Origin: Bacteroidales bacterium
Lineage (GTDB): Bacteria; Bacteroidota; Bacteroidia; Bacteroidales; P3
NCBI GenBank assembly: GCA_017449525.1
Contig: JAFTFL010000004.1
Location: 1-64,000 of the forward strand
Direction of reading: 5' to 3'
DNA: 64,000 bases
Shown: positions 44,374 through 52,927 of the stretch, piece after piece
Layout of the letters: every line of letters begins with the position of its first letter
Position numbering within the stretch: position 1 is the first letter of the stretch
Notes under the pieces: generated by a model
Databases searched by the model: none
The model's input: the letters and a program-made list of their open reading frames with translations, nothing else
Told to the model about the DNA's origin: nothing
Translations under genes and position numbers: made by a program

Positions 44374-44404
44374 ATCTATTTGTTTTTATCAACACCAGTT
44401 GTAG

Positions 44405-44851
44405 ATGAAAGAAATTATAGCTATAGCGTGTGACCACGCTGGCTTTGGGCTAAAAAAGGAAGTGGTGTACCACTTGAAAGAACATGGATTTGAAGTGCAG
44501 GATTATGGCACTGATGGTGAACAAAGCGTGGACTACCCCGACTATGCGCATCCTCTTGGGAAAGCTATCGAAGGTGGTGAGTACAAGAGAGGCATTGTTA
44601 TATGTGGAAGTGGCAACGGAGTGCAGATGACAGTGAATAAGTATCCGCATGTGCGGTGCGCGTTGTGTTGGAATGAAGAGCTGGCAGAGTTGGCTCGGAG
44701 ACACAACGACGCGAATGTGCTGTCGCTACCCGCAAGGTTTATAGACAAGGAGTTGGCCTTGATGATAGTGGATAGATTTCTGTCTACGCCGTTCGATGGT
44801 GGAAGACACCAACGCAGGGTGGAGAAAATCAGTGAACTGTTGGCACGTTAG
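44405..44851 (+). CDS. rpiB: Ribose-5-phosphate isomerase B
   Basis: Interconverts ribose 5-phosphate and ribulose 5-phosphate. The 148-residue protein matches RpiB/LacAB: IAIACDHAGFGLKKEVVYHL, VDYPDYAHPLGKAI, RGIVICGSGNGVQMTVNKYP (with the Cys base) and RHNDANVLSLPARFI. It leads an apparent operon with the LutB-like gene (20 bp later) and deoC. RpiB and DeoC together would channel pentoses from nucleoside breakdown. Confidence 0.96.
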   Translation: MKEIIAIACDHAGFGLKKEVVYHLKEHGFEVQDYGTDGEQSVDYPDYAHPLGKAIEGGEYKRGIVICGSGNGVQMTVNKYPHVRCALCWNEELAELARRHNDANVLSLPARFIDKELALMIVDRFLSTPFDGGRHQRRVEKISELLAR

Positions 44852-44871
44852 TGAACAACATGTTGTAGAAG

Positions 44872-46041
44872 ATGGGAAAAGCAGCGGATGGATATGAGTT
44901 GTTTTTGAGCAGGGCACGTCAGCATGCGGAGAAGAGTAGTAGCCGTTCGGTAGAACAGTTGTGTGGCTCTCAATGTGCTGAAGAGTGCAACAAGGAGTTG
45001 GGAAGTTACTTGGCTGGTGTGCATGCATCGGTTCTAACTCGTTTGGATGAGGTGCTGAAGCAGTTCGAGAAATCCTTTACCTCACCTCGCACGGTCATTA
45101 AGTGGTGTAGCGACTATCAAGATGTGTTTCTGCAACTTCGCACTTTGGTGAGTGAGGTTGGTTACCGTTCGGTGTGCTTTCCACAGTATGATTTGGTAGA
45201 AAACTCTCCTTTCGACCGTGGACTCTTCTGCGAACTTGGGTTGCGCTATTTCATTAATGATGAAGGACTTTCAATCAGCGATGCAGGTGATATGCAGCTC
45301 TTTCTGGCCGACGCAGTGTTTGCCGACCAGGGCACGATGCTGCTGAGGAGTATGAGTCCGCACGCCTTGGAGCTCTACAACAACACTCATATAAAGATAG
45401 TTTTTGCCACCATCAGTAGTGTGTATGAGGTCGAGCAGGACGCGGAGGTGTTTGAAGCTGTGAAGTGTGCTTGTGAGCAGACAACAGAAGGCATGACTCT
45501 GCTGAGCAAGTCGGCAATGGCGGGTGTTACGTACCTATTTCTTGTGGACAACGGTCGCAGCAAAATGTTGCCGCTAAGCGAAGGGCGCAACGTACTGTCT
45601 TGTATTGAATGCCGAAGGTGTGAGGAGGTTTGCCCCGTGGCTCAATTGGCGGGAGCCGATGCATATAATAATGTATTCACAGGTCCCGTAGGTTCGGTGG
45701 TGTTGCCTTATATGGAAAACGTTGTAGAATACGGATATGCGCCGTTCGCGTGCACCATGTGTGGTGTCTGCGAGGAGGTGTGTCCGATGCAGTTGCGCTT
45801 GCGGGATATGATAGTGGAGTCGAGGTCAACCCTCGCTTCAAATAGACAGTTAGATGTCCAAACGCAGGAATATATGCGCACTATTCAAAGACTGTTCTTG
45901 GACAGGAAGCATCAGAATAGACATCTACGCTGGAAACGGCTACTCAGTTTTTTCAACACCAAGCATCACAACGGCCTTGCCAAGTATTATCATCTGCCGA
46001 GTTCTACCTTCAACACACAGGCATGTAAAAAGGTGCAATAG
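44872..46041 (+). CDS. LutB-like iron-sulfur protein
   Basis: The 389-residue protein resembles the LUD-domain/ferredoxin protein LutB (YkgF). The N-terminal two thirds hold a divergent LUD-like region. Two 4Fe-4S motifs follow: SCIECRRCEEVCPV and CTMCGVCEEVCPM (about residues 245-310). LutB normally works with LutA and LutC in lactate oxidation, but neither is present; the gene lies between rpiB and deoC. The LUD motifs are weak, so the electron-transfer role is inferred mainly from the cluster motifs. Confidence 0.82.
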   Translation: MGKAADGYELFLSRARQHAEKSSSRSVEQLCGSQCAEECNKELGSYLAGVHASVLTRLDEVLKQFEKSFTSPRTVIKWCSDYQDVFLQLRTLVSEVGYRSVCFPQYDLVENSPFDRGLFCELGLRYFINDEGLSISDAGDMQLFLADAVFADQGTMLLRSMSPHALELYNNTHIKIVFATISSVYEVEQDAEVFEAVKCACEQTTEGMTLLSKSAMAGVTYLFLVDNGRSKMLPLSEGRNVLSCIECRRCEEVCPVAQLAGADAYNNVFTGPVGSVVLPYMENVVEYGYAPFACTMCGVCEEVCPMQLRLRDMIVESRSTLASNRQLDVQTQEYMRTIQRLFLDRKHQNRHLRWKRLLSFFNTKHHNGLAKYYHLPSSTFNTQACKKVQ

Positions 46042-46065
46042 ACAAATGTTTAGAAACAACTGTGT

Positions 46066-46845
46066 ATGGACAATCTCCTGAACGATAATATAATTGAAGA
46101 ACTACGAACTATATATACATGTCTTGACCATACTTCGCTTTCAGACACCGACACTGAGCGGTCGGTAGTGCAGTTTTGCGAGGAGACGCTTCGTATGGCG
46201 GAGTCGACTCCCAACGCTGGCCATGTGGCATCGGTATGTGTTTATCCGTTGTTTGCAGGTGCTGCCAGTAGAGTGCTCAAGGGAAGTGGCATCAAGGTGG
46301 CAGCCGTAGCAGGTGCTTTCCCTACAGGTCAGTCTCCTTTAGAGATCAGAATAAGTGAAATACACAACGCTTTAGACCATGGAGCCGATGAAATAGATAC
46401 CGTTATTCGCCGTGGACTCGTGCTCGAAGGCAACATTCAGCAGGCTGAGGATGAACTGTATGCCATCCGCGAAGCTTGTGGAACAAGCACGCTCAAGGTG
46501 ATTATCGAAACGTGCCAACTACCGACCGAGCAGTTGGTGCGTACAGCCACCGAGTTGGCCATCCACTGTGGGGCCGATTTTGTCAAGACATCTACGGGCA
46601 AATCTACTGCGGGTGCGACGCTCGACGCGTCGCAAATTATGATAGAAACCCTTGAGAAGTACTATCAAGAGACTGGAAAAATTGTGGGTTTTAAGGCGGC
46701 TGGAGGCATATCTACCCCTGACCAGGCATATTCTTACTTTAGGATGTGCAAGCATTTACTCAGCAAAAAAACTTTTCCTTCTCAGGTATTTAGAATTGGA
46801 ACCAGTAGGCTTACACCTCTCCTTCTCCAATATTTAACGGCGTAG
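46066..46845 (+). CDS. deoC: Deoxyribose-phosphate aldolase
   Basis: Cleaves deoxyribose 5-phosphate to glyceraldehyde 3-phosphate and acetaldehyde. The 259-residue class I aldolase has LDHTSLSDTDT, ASVCVYPLF, AVAGAFPTGQ, LKVIIETCQL, and the Schiff-base Lys174 in GADFVKTSTGKS, then GFKAAGGIST. It begins 24 bp after the LutB-like gene. Confidence 0.96.
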   Translation: MDNLLNDNIIEELRTIYTCLDHTSLSDTDTERSVVQFCEETLRMAESTPNAGHVASVCVYPLFAGAASRVLKGSGIKVAAVAGAFPTGQSPLEIRISEIHNALDHGADEIDTVIRRGLVLEGNIQQAEDELYAIREACGTSTLKVIIETCQLPTEQLVRTATELAIHCGADFVKTSTGKSTAGATLDASQIMIETLEKYYQETGKIVGFKAAGGISTPDQAYSYFRMCKHLLSKKTFPSQVFRIGTSRLTPLLLQYLTA

Positions 46846-46871
46846 CTGCCTGTTAATTGACTATTTATTCG

Positions 46872-46881
46872 TACCTTTGCA
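46872..46881 (+). promoter_or_regulatory. Promoter -7 box for spt
   Basis: TACCTTTGCA preceded by ATTCG, 32 bp before the spt ATG. Confidence 0.7.
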
Positions 46882-46903
46882 CGTTAATATATCGTAATTT
46901 TAG

Positions 46904-48091
46904 ATGAAACCGCTTCAACAGAAACTCGCCCGCTACACCGAACCTCAAAAGGTGAAACGCCAGGGCGTGTATCCTTATTTCCGTGTCATTTCGAGTGATC
47001 AGGATGCAGTAGTTACTATGGATGGCAAACGAGTACTGATGCTCGGCTCAAATAGTTATCTGGGTCTTACCAACCATCCTAAGATAAAAGAGGCTGCGAT
47101 TGAAGCTACGCGCAAGTATGGCACAGGATGTGCAGGCTCCCCTTTCTTGAACGGCACACTCGACATCCATATAGAGCTTGAACAACTCATGGCAGAGTTC
47201 CTCCACAAGGACGGTGTGATGCTTTTCTCGGCAGGTTTCCAGGCCAATTCGGGCACCATCCCCGCCATTACCGGTCGAGGAGACTACGTGATATACGACG
47301 AGATGGACCACGCTTCCATTATCGAGGGACGCCGACTCACCTTTGCTGAAACGCTGAAATACAAGCACGGAAGTATGGAAGACTTGGAGCGTGTGCTCCA
47401 ACGCTGTCCTCTTGATGCGGCTAAACTTGTGGTTACTGACGGCGTGTTCAGTATGGAAGGTGATGTGGCTAAACTGCCGCAAATACACGAATTGTGCGAC
47501 AAGTATAATGCCACTCTCATGGTGGACGAGGCTCACAGTCTCGGTGTCTTTGGACGTGAAGGACGTGGAGTGTGCGACCACTTTGGCTTGCTTGAAAGCA
47601 CCGAAGTCGTAATGGGTACATTCTCTAAGTCATTGGCTGCCATAGGTGGTTTCGTGGCATCGGATGCTGAGACTATCAACTGGATGAAGCACAACGTACG
47701 GCCATATATATTCACAGCCAGTATCGCCCCAGCAGCAGCAGCTTCAGTGATAGCAGCTATGAAAATCATGAGGTCAGAGCCTGAACGTCAAGAGAATCTG
47801 TGGCGTGTTACCAACTATGCACTTAAGTGTTTCCGTGAGGCAGGATTCGAAATAGGCCACACCGAAACACCCATCATACCGCTCTATGTGCGCGACGACC
47901 CAAAGACATTCCAGGTTACACGCATGTTGCTTGACGAAGGTGTCTTTGTTAATCCGGTCGTATCCCCTGCAGTACCACCTAAAGACACTCTGATACGTCT
48001 GTCCTGGATGGCCACACATACCATAGAACAAGTTGACTATGCTGTGGATAAGGTAGTCAAGTGCTTCAAGAAACTTGACCTGCTGAAGTAG
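46904..48091 (+). CDS. spt: Serine palmitoyltransferase (alpha-oxoamine synthase family)
   Basis: The 395-residue PLP enzyme has the alpha-oxoamine synthase layout: LGSNSYLGLTNHPKIKEAA, CAGSPFLNGTLDIHIELE, DEMDHASII (His136 stacks on PLP), MVDEAHSLGVFG (Asp208, His211) and GTFSKSLAAIGGF (Schiff-base Lys242). It closely resembles Bacteroides serine palmitoyltransferase from memory, including YPYFR near the N-terminus and IPLYVRDDPKTFQVT. It makes 3-ketosphinganine from serine and acyl-CoA or acyl-ACP. Biotin-pathway KAPA synthase is the alternative, but no bio gene is near. A GNAT-like gene follows 37 bp later. Confidence 0.9.
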   Translation: MKPLQQKLARYTEPQKVKRQGVYPYFRVISSDQDAVVTMDGKRVLMLGSNSYLGLTNHPKIKEAAIEATRKYGTGCAGSPFLNGTLDIHIELEQLMAEFLHKDGVMLFSAGFQANSGTIPAITGRGDYVIYDEMDHASIIEGRRLTFAETLKYKHGSMEDLERVLQRCPLDAAKLVVTDGVFSMEGDVAKLPQIHELCDKYNATLMVDEAHSLGVFGREGRGVCDHFGLLESTEVVMGTFSKSLAAIGGFVASDAETINWMKHNVRPYIFTASIAPAAAASVIAAMKIMRSEPERQENLWRVTNYALKCFREAGFEIGHTETPIIPLYVRDDPKTFQVTRMLLDEGVFVNPVVSPAVPPKDTLIRLSWMATHTIEQVDYAVDKVVKCFKKLDLLK

Positions 48092-48128
48092 CCCCTTATC
48101 CCCTCTCCTACTCACTCAATTCCGTTGC

Positions 48129-49253
48129 ATGGAAGCCATAGATATCGTACAAGTTACCACACGAAGACAACTACGTGCATTTATTAAATTCCCCAACGTT
48201 TTATTCAAAGATGTAGAGACTTACATCCCCCCTCTCAATCGTGATGAGCTGGCCATCTTGACCCCCAAGAATCCTTCATGGGAGCATAGCCGCTGCAAGA
48301 TGTGGCTTGCCTACCGCGGAGGCAAGGTTGTGGGTCGCGTTGCCGCTATCATCAACGACAGCGTCAATACGCATTGGAACAAGCGGTCGGTGCGCTTTGG
48401 CTGGTTTGATTTTGTGGAGGATATCAATGTGTGTACGGCACTGCTTGACCAAGTGAAGCAGTTTGGCCGCGATAATGGAATGACGGACATCGAAGGTCCT
48501 ATGGGTTTTACCGACATGGACAAGGAGTGCTGGGTTATAGACAACTTTGATGCGCGCCAAAACTCAACGACACTCTACAATCCAAAGTACTACATCGACT
48601 TTATAGAGCAACTGGGCTATAGCATTGTGTGCCGCTGGCAGCAGTACAAGATGCCTGCAAGTCAACCCATACCCGACAAGGTTGCACGCATCAATGAACT
48701 GATACTTAATAAGTATAACCTTAGGCTACTGAAGTTCAAGAAGCGCAAAGAAGTCTACCCTTACGCACGGAAGTTCTTCTATACTCTTAATAGTTCGTTC
48801 GGTGAACTGTTCGATTTCGTCCCACTTACGGAACGGGAAATCGATGTTTACGTAAAGGAATATTTCCCCTTTGTCAACCTCGAATTTGCCAATTTCGTAG
48901 TCGATAAGGACGACAATCTGGTGGGTTTTGGACTTAGCATCCCCGATCTGGCACCCGCCTACAAGAAGGCCAACGGGCGTCTTTTCCCGTTCGGTTGGTA
49001 CTACATCCTAAGGGCATTGCGTAAGTTTGACACCATCGACCTGCTTCTTAACGGTGTGCATCCGGACTGGCAGAAAAGAGGGGTGCACTCCATCTACTAC
49101 GCCGAAATGAATCGCAATGCAATAAAGCACCACGTAAAGACTGCTTATACTAATCCACAAATCATTGGCAATGAGGCTGAGAAGATTTGGGGTACACAGT
49201 ATGATACCGACCCACTCATGACCCGTGCGGTGTTCGCCAGGTCGATAGATTGA
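48129..49253 (+). CDS. GNAT-like protein, candidate bacterial ceramide synthase
   Basis: The 374-residue protein has a GNAT-like N-terminal half (about 55-160: MWLAYRGGKVVGRVAAIIND and FVEDINVCTALLDQVKQFGR, then GPMGFTDMDKECWVIDNFD) and a second acetyltransferase-like half (FVVDKDDNLVGFGLSIPDL). It is coupled to spt. Bacterial ceramide synthase described in Caulobacter is an acyltransferase unrelated to the eukaryotic enzyme and, to my knowledge, GNAT-related. The gene pairing makes N-acylation of the sphingoid base a reasonable inference, not proof. Confidence 0.75.
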   Translation: MEAIDIVQVTTRRQLRAFIKFPNVLFKDVETYIPPLNRDELAILTPKNPSWEHSRCKMWLAYRGGKVVGRVAAIINDSVNTHWNKRSVRFGWFDFVEDINVCTALLDQVKQFGRDNGMTDIEGPMGFTDMDKECWVIDNFDARQNSTTLYNPKYYIDFIEQLGYSIVCRWQQYKMPASQPIPDKVARINELILNKYNLRLLKFKKRKEVYPYARKFFYTLNSSFGELFDFVPLTEREIDVYVKEYFPFVNLEFANFVVDKDDNLVGFGLSIPDLAPAYKKANGRLFPFGWYYILRALRKFDTIDLLLNGVHPDWQKRGVHSIYYAEMNRNAIKHHVKTAYTNPQIIGNEAEKIWGTQYDTDPLMTRAVFARSID

Positions 49254-49286
49254 GTGCTGCTGCGAGTGTTTTTTCGCACTCCCCTA

Positions 49287-49321
49287 CCCCACCGAGCGTA
49301 CAGCTGGTGGGGTTTTCTTTT
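49287..49321 (+). terminator. Terminator of spt operon
   Basis: CCCCACC (49287-49293) and GGTGGGG (49306-49312) form a 7-bp GC stem followed by TTTTCTTTT. It lies 34 bp after the GNAT-like gene. Confidence 0.85.
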
Positions 49322-49378
49322 GCTGAACGAGGAATTATGCAGCCAGGAGGAAAGAACCATGATGCAGTCCATTATATA

Positions 49379-49412
49379 TTTGGTTGTTCGGCTAAAAATG
49401 AGTAACTTTGCA
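49379..49412 (+). promoter_or_regulatory. Full -33/-7 promoter for rsbW-like gene
   Basis: TTTG (49379-49382), a 20-bp spacer and TAACTTTG (49403-49410) match the Bacteroidota consensus TTTG-N19-21-TAnnTTTG in both boxes and spacing. It lies 28 bp before the ATG. This is the best complete promoter in the window. Confidence 0.8.
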
Positions 49413-49437
49413 GAACTGAACAGAATGATGCTGAACT

Positions 49438-49890
49438 ATGGAACGTATTACCATTCAGTCGGATATTGCTGAGATAAGTAAAGTCGAGTCTTTTGTCAGC
49501 AACATTTGCGATAATCACAATCTGGACCGATACTTCGCTTCTATCACCATGGCAGTGGTAAGTGCTGTGGACAATGCCATACGGCATGGTAATCATTCTG
49601 TCAAGGAGAAGAAAGTTGTTATCGAAAGTGCTGTGGTGCGAGGTGGTATCTCGTTCTCTGTAGAGGACGAGGGCGAGGGCTTCGACTATCAGCATCATGG
49701 ACATATTGACGACGACGCAACAGGTAATGGCATGATAATGATGCGTATGCTTGCCGATGAAGTAGAGTATTCCGAAGGAGGTAGAAGGGTTAACATGCTC
49801 TTTGCCGTCAGCGGAATCGACGAGGCCCTTGCGAACCAGCGTTGCCGCGTGCTCAAGCAGTTTTCTCCTGCTCAAGTGCTCAATGTGTAG
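49438..49890 (+). CDS. Anti-sigma-like histidine-kinase-fold ATPase (RsbW type)
   Basis: The 150-residue GHKL ATPase-fold protein has the N-box VVSAVDNAIRHGNH, the G1 box VEDEGEGFDY and the G2 region DDATGNGMIMMRMLADE. Such RsbW/SpoIIAB-like serine kinases bind sigma factors or anti-anti-sigma partners. No partner gene adjoins. The order anti-sigma-like, ybeY, mnmG is familiar in Bacteroidales. It carries its own consensus promoter. Confidence 0.88.
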   Translation: MERITIQSDIAEISKVESFVSNICDNHNLDRYFASITMAVVSAVDNAIRHGNHSVKEKKVVIESAVVRGGISFSVEDEGEGFDYQHHGHIDDDATGNGMIMMRMLADEVEYSEGGRRVNMLFAVSGIDEALANQRCRVLKQFSPAQVLNV

Positions 49891-49978
49891 CAGTCTTCTT
49901 GTTTTTTCTTATGTGCGTTGCGTAGTAAGCACCCTTGTGCAGTGGTGTGGCGGTTCTATCCCCCTGTTTTCCGTATTG

Positions 49979-50058
49979 GAAAGAGGGGAGGGGGTCTCGT
50001 GTCTCATGGGGAAGTGTAACTGTGTCTCATGGGGAGGAGCCCTCATGTCTCCTGGGGA
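49979..50058. repeat. 23-bp periodic array, TCTCATGGGGA core
   Basis: Cores TCTCATGGGGA at 50002 and 50025 and TCTCCTGGGGA at 50048 are each 23 bp apart. A degenerate GAAAGAGGGGA at 49979 continues the same step. It lies in the gap between the anti-sigma-like gene and the next small gene. Confidence 0.65.
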
Positions 50059-50103
50059 GAGGCGCACATGTTGTAATGTTGATTTTTTTAACTTGGTAAT
50101 GAA

Positions 50104-50298
50104 ATGCAGCAAATATTGAAGTACATCTTTTCTGGTCTCGGGCTGGCCATGGGCATGGCCGTCTTGGTCATCATGATTGTTTCCGAACAGCCCGACATCA
50201 AAACCATGGTGCTCCTATTGGCATTGGGCATGGCCTCACAGGGCATTTGCCTTATCGACCAGATTAGCGAGAAGCAGGAGAAGGACAAAGAAGGCTAA
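50104..50298 (+). CDS. Small two-helix membrane protein
   Basis: The 64-residue product has two hydrophobic segments (IFSGLGLAMGMAVLVIMIV and MVLLLALGMASQGICLI) and a charged tail ending in SEKQEKDKEG. It probably forms a hairpin in the inner membrane with a cytoplasmic C-terminus. Coding likelihood is good because the overlapping minus-strand frame is less protein-like. Function is unknown. Confidence 0.72.
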   Translation: MQQILKYIFSGLGLAMGMAVLVIMIVSEQPDIKTMVLLLALGMASQGICLIDQISEKQEKDKEG

Positions 50299-50479
50299 GT
50301 TTATCGCTTCGAGAATTGCTCGACGGCGACCTGGTGGTCGCTGAGCGAAAACGAAGATGCTCATTTCGACGAATATTTATATTTTAGTACTTATAAATAA
50401 ATGTAGTTCACTATGTTATTCTGCTTAGAGCGGCATGCAATATTGAACTGCTGAAAAATGATTACACCCCAGTACAGCT

Positions 50480-50914
50480 ATGACTATAAGTTTCCAAGTG
50501 GAAGATGTACGTTTCTCTCTTCCGGAACGCCAACGTTTCAAGAAGTGGATACGTGAAACTGTTGAGGAACACGGCAAGAAGGTAGGGGAGATAGGCTATC
50601 TCTTCTGCAGCGACGAGTACATCCTCGAAGCGAACCGCACTTACCTCGACCACGACACCTATACCGACATCATTACTTTCGACTATGTGGAGGGCAACAT
50701 TGTCTCGGGCGATATCCTTATCAGCATTGACCGCGTGCGCGACAATGCCGAGCAGTTTGGTGTGCCTTTTGAGCAAGAGTTGCGTCGCGTAGTCATCCAC
50801 GGAGTGCATCATCTGCTTGGCCAGGGCGACAAGAGCCCGGCCGAGGCGGCCGAAATGCGTCAGCGCGAAGATGCTTCGCTCTTGTGGTGGGAACGTCAGG
50901 ATAGCGAATGTTAG
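50480..50914 (+). CDS. ybeY: Endoribonuclease YbeY
   Basis: Single-strand RNase for 16S rRNA 3-prime maturation and ribosome quality control. The 144-residue protein has EIGYLFCSDEYILEANRTYL, DHDTYTDIITFDY, and the zinc motif VVIHGVHHLLGQGDKS. The third ligand of the canonical HGxxHLxGYDH pattern differs (GQGDKS), a variation I associate with Bacteroidota members. It precedes mnmG by 129 bp. Confidence 0.94.
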   Translation: MTISFQVEDVRFSLPERQRFKKWIRETVEEHGKKVGEIGYLFCSDEYILEANRTYLDHDTYTDIITFDYVEGNIVSGDILISIDRVRDNAEQFGVPFEQELRRVVIHGVHHLLGQGDKSPAEAAEMRQREDASLLWWERQDSEC

Positions 50915-51043
50915 AAATAAGTCTATTTTTATTACTGTTTCACAAGAAACAGGTGCGGAAAGAACTCTTGGATAGTTTGTTCAATTGTCTGTAACAGGTC
51001 ATATTGAGGACTCGGTACCTTTTCATTCAAGTGTTGTAAGCCT

Positions 51044-52927
51044 ATGTCTATACAGTGGGAGAAGTATGATGTTGTAGTAGTTGGCGGAGGCCATGCTGGG
51101 GCAGAAGCTGCTGTGGCTTCGGCTCGGATAGGATGTAGCACACTGCTGATTACCCAAAAGATTGAGGCAGTGTGTCGTATGTCGTGCAACCCAGCTATGG
51201 GTGGCGTTGCGAAAGGGCAAATTGTTCGAGAGATTGATGCTTTGGGCGGTTGCTCAGGCATCATCACAGACTTATCTACCATACAGTTTCGCATGCTCAA
51301 CAGGTCCAAAGGTCCTGCTATGTGGAGCCCCAGGGCGCAATGCGACAAGGATCAGTTTTCGCTGCACTGGCGTCAACTTCTTGAGCAAACGCCGCATCTC
51401 TCTCTCTGGCAGGACGAGGTGGTAGACCTCATTGTTCGGCAAGGCAGGGTAGAAGGAGTGCGTACACGCATTGGTTTAGAGATACCTGCACGTGCAGTGG
51501 TGTTGACCAACGGCACTTTTCTCGAGGGACGTATGCACATCGGCGAGTGGTCGCACGAGGCAGGGCGCATTGGCGAAGAGCCATCGGTAGGGCTCTCGGC
51601 TCGTTTGCGCGAACTGGGCTTCGAAGTAGGACGTTTGAAGACGGGCACCCCGATGCGTGTCAACGGACGCACGGTCGACTTCTCCCGTCTCGAGGAGCAG
51701 CCGGGCGACGAGTGCCCAGGCAAGTTCTCCTTCTCCAACACTGTCTCTGTGCAGCAGCAACGCTCTTGTTATCTGGCATATACAAATCTTCATACCCATG
51801 ATGTGCTTCGCACAGGCTTCGACCGTTCGCCTATGTTTGCAGGTCGCATACAGGGTCGTGGGCCGCGCTATTGTCCATCCATCGAGGACAAGCTCGACCG
51901 GTTTGCCGACAAAGAACGCCATCAACTTTTTGTTGAGCCAGAAGGACGGTCTACGCTGTCCTACTATTTGAACGGATTCTCGTCGTCGTTGCCCCTCGAG
52001 GTACAACTTGAGGCGCTCCGCACCATCGACGGTTTTGCTAATGCCCGTATCTTGAAGCCTGGCTACGCTATAGAATATGACTATTTTCCGCCCACCCAAT
52101 TGTCCTATACTCTTGAGAGCAAGATAGTTGATGGTCTGTTTATGGCTGGTCAAATCAACGGTACCACGGGCTACGAAGAGGCGGCCTGCCAGGGATTGAT
52201 GGCGGGAATCAATGCGGCGCTCAAGGTGCAGGAGCGCGCTCCCTTTGTGCTTAACCGCACACAGGCTTATATTGGAGTGCTGATAGACGACTTGGTAACC
52301 AAAGGTGTAGATGAGCCTTACCGCATGTTCACGTCGCGTGCCGAGTATCGTATCTTGCTCAGACAGGACAATGCCGATGAGCGTCTTACGCCGCTGAGTT
52401 ACGCGTTGGGGTTGGCATCGGACGAACGGATGCGCCGTGTGGAGCAGAAGGTGGAGGCTCGTCGGGGTCTGACGGAGGCGCTGCAGCAGCTCTCTGTGGC
52501 ACCGTCCGAGGTCAATGAGGCGTTGGAATCCTACGGGTCGCAGCCGCTACAACAGCATGTGCGGCTCGAAAACCTGCTCTTGCGTCCCGAACTTGACATG
52601 CAGAAGTTGCAGCAGCTGAGTGCTGACTTGCAGACGGCGGTGCTGGCTGTGCCAGAAGCGATGCGTGAGGAGGTGGTCGAATCTACCGAGATTGCGCTGA
52701 AGTATCAGCGCTATATAGAGAAGGAACGTGTGGTGGCGGAGCGTATACTGAAGTACGAGGATGTGCCGCTGCCGCCAGACTACGACTACTTCTCTCTGTC
52801 GGCGCTCTCTTACGAGGCGCGTGAGAAACTCACCAAGATGCGTCCGCAAACGCTGGGTCAGGCGTCGCGCATCAGCGGGGTGTCGCCTGCTGATGTATCG
52901 GTGCTGATGATATACCTGTGCCGGTAG
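51044..52927 (+). CDS. mnmG: tRNA uridine 5-carboxymethylaminomethyl modification enzyme
   Basis: With MnmE it modifies U34 of tRNAs reading split-box codons, using FAD. The 627-residue length and motifs fit GidA/Mnm[21 protein letters not shown] (FAD binding), [69 protein letters not shown], and the C-terminal helical domain ending [18 protein letters not shown]. mnmE is not in the window. Confidence 0.97.
   Translation: MSIQWEKYDVVVVGGGHAGAEAAVASARIGCSTLLITQKIEAVCRMSCNPAMGGVAKGQIVREIDALGGCSGIITDLSTIQFRMLNRSKGPAMWSPRAQCDKDQFSLHWRQLLEQTPHLSLWQDEVVDLIVRQGRVEGVRTRIGLEIPARAVVLTNGTFLEGRMHIGEWSHEAGRIGEEPSVGLSARLRELGFEVGRLKTGTPMRVNGRTVDFSRLEEQPGDECPGKFSFSNTVSVQQQRSCYLAYTNLHTHDVLRTGFDRSPMFAGRIQGRGPRYCPSIEDKLDRFADKERHQLFVEPEGRSTLSYYLNGFSSSLPLEVQLEALRTIDGFANARILKPGYAIEYDYFPPTQLSYTLESKIVDGLFMAGQINGTTGYEEAACQGLMAGINAALKVQERAPFVLNRTQAYIGVLIDDLVTKGVDEPYRMFTSRAEYRILLRQDNADERLTPLSYALGLASDERMRRVEQKVEARRGLTEALQQLSVAPSEVNEALESYGSQPLQQHVRLENLLLRPELDMQKLQQLSADLQTAVLAVPEAMREEVVESTEIALKYQRYIEKERVVAERILKYEDVPLPPDYDYFSLSALSYEAREKLTKMRPQTLGQASRISGVSPADVSVLMIYLCR

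Larger units (their letters stand above)
43892..44404. other. AT-rich divergent intergenic region
   Basis: About 510 bp between divergent nadA and rpiB, clearly richer in A and T than its surroundings. It holds the nadA promoter, a lone GTAC site (43958) in TCCGTACGGCT, a 16-bp perfect palindrome CTCTTTATATAAAGAG (44055-44070) and the rpiB promoter. No frame in it looks like a gene. Confidence 0.65.

Noticed and set aside
46904-48091. KAPA synthase (bioF) for biotin
   Set aside because: No biotin genes nearby, and residues and downstream GNAT-like gene fit serine palmitoyltransferase better.
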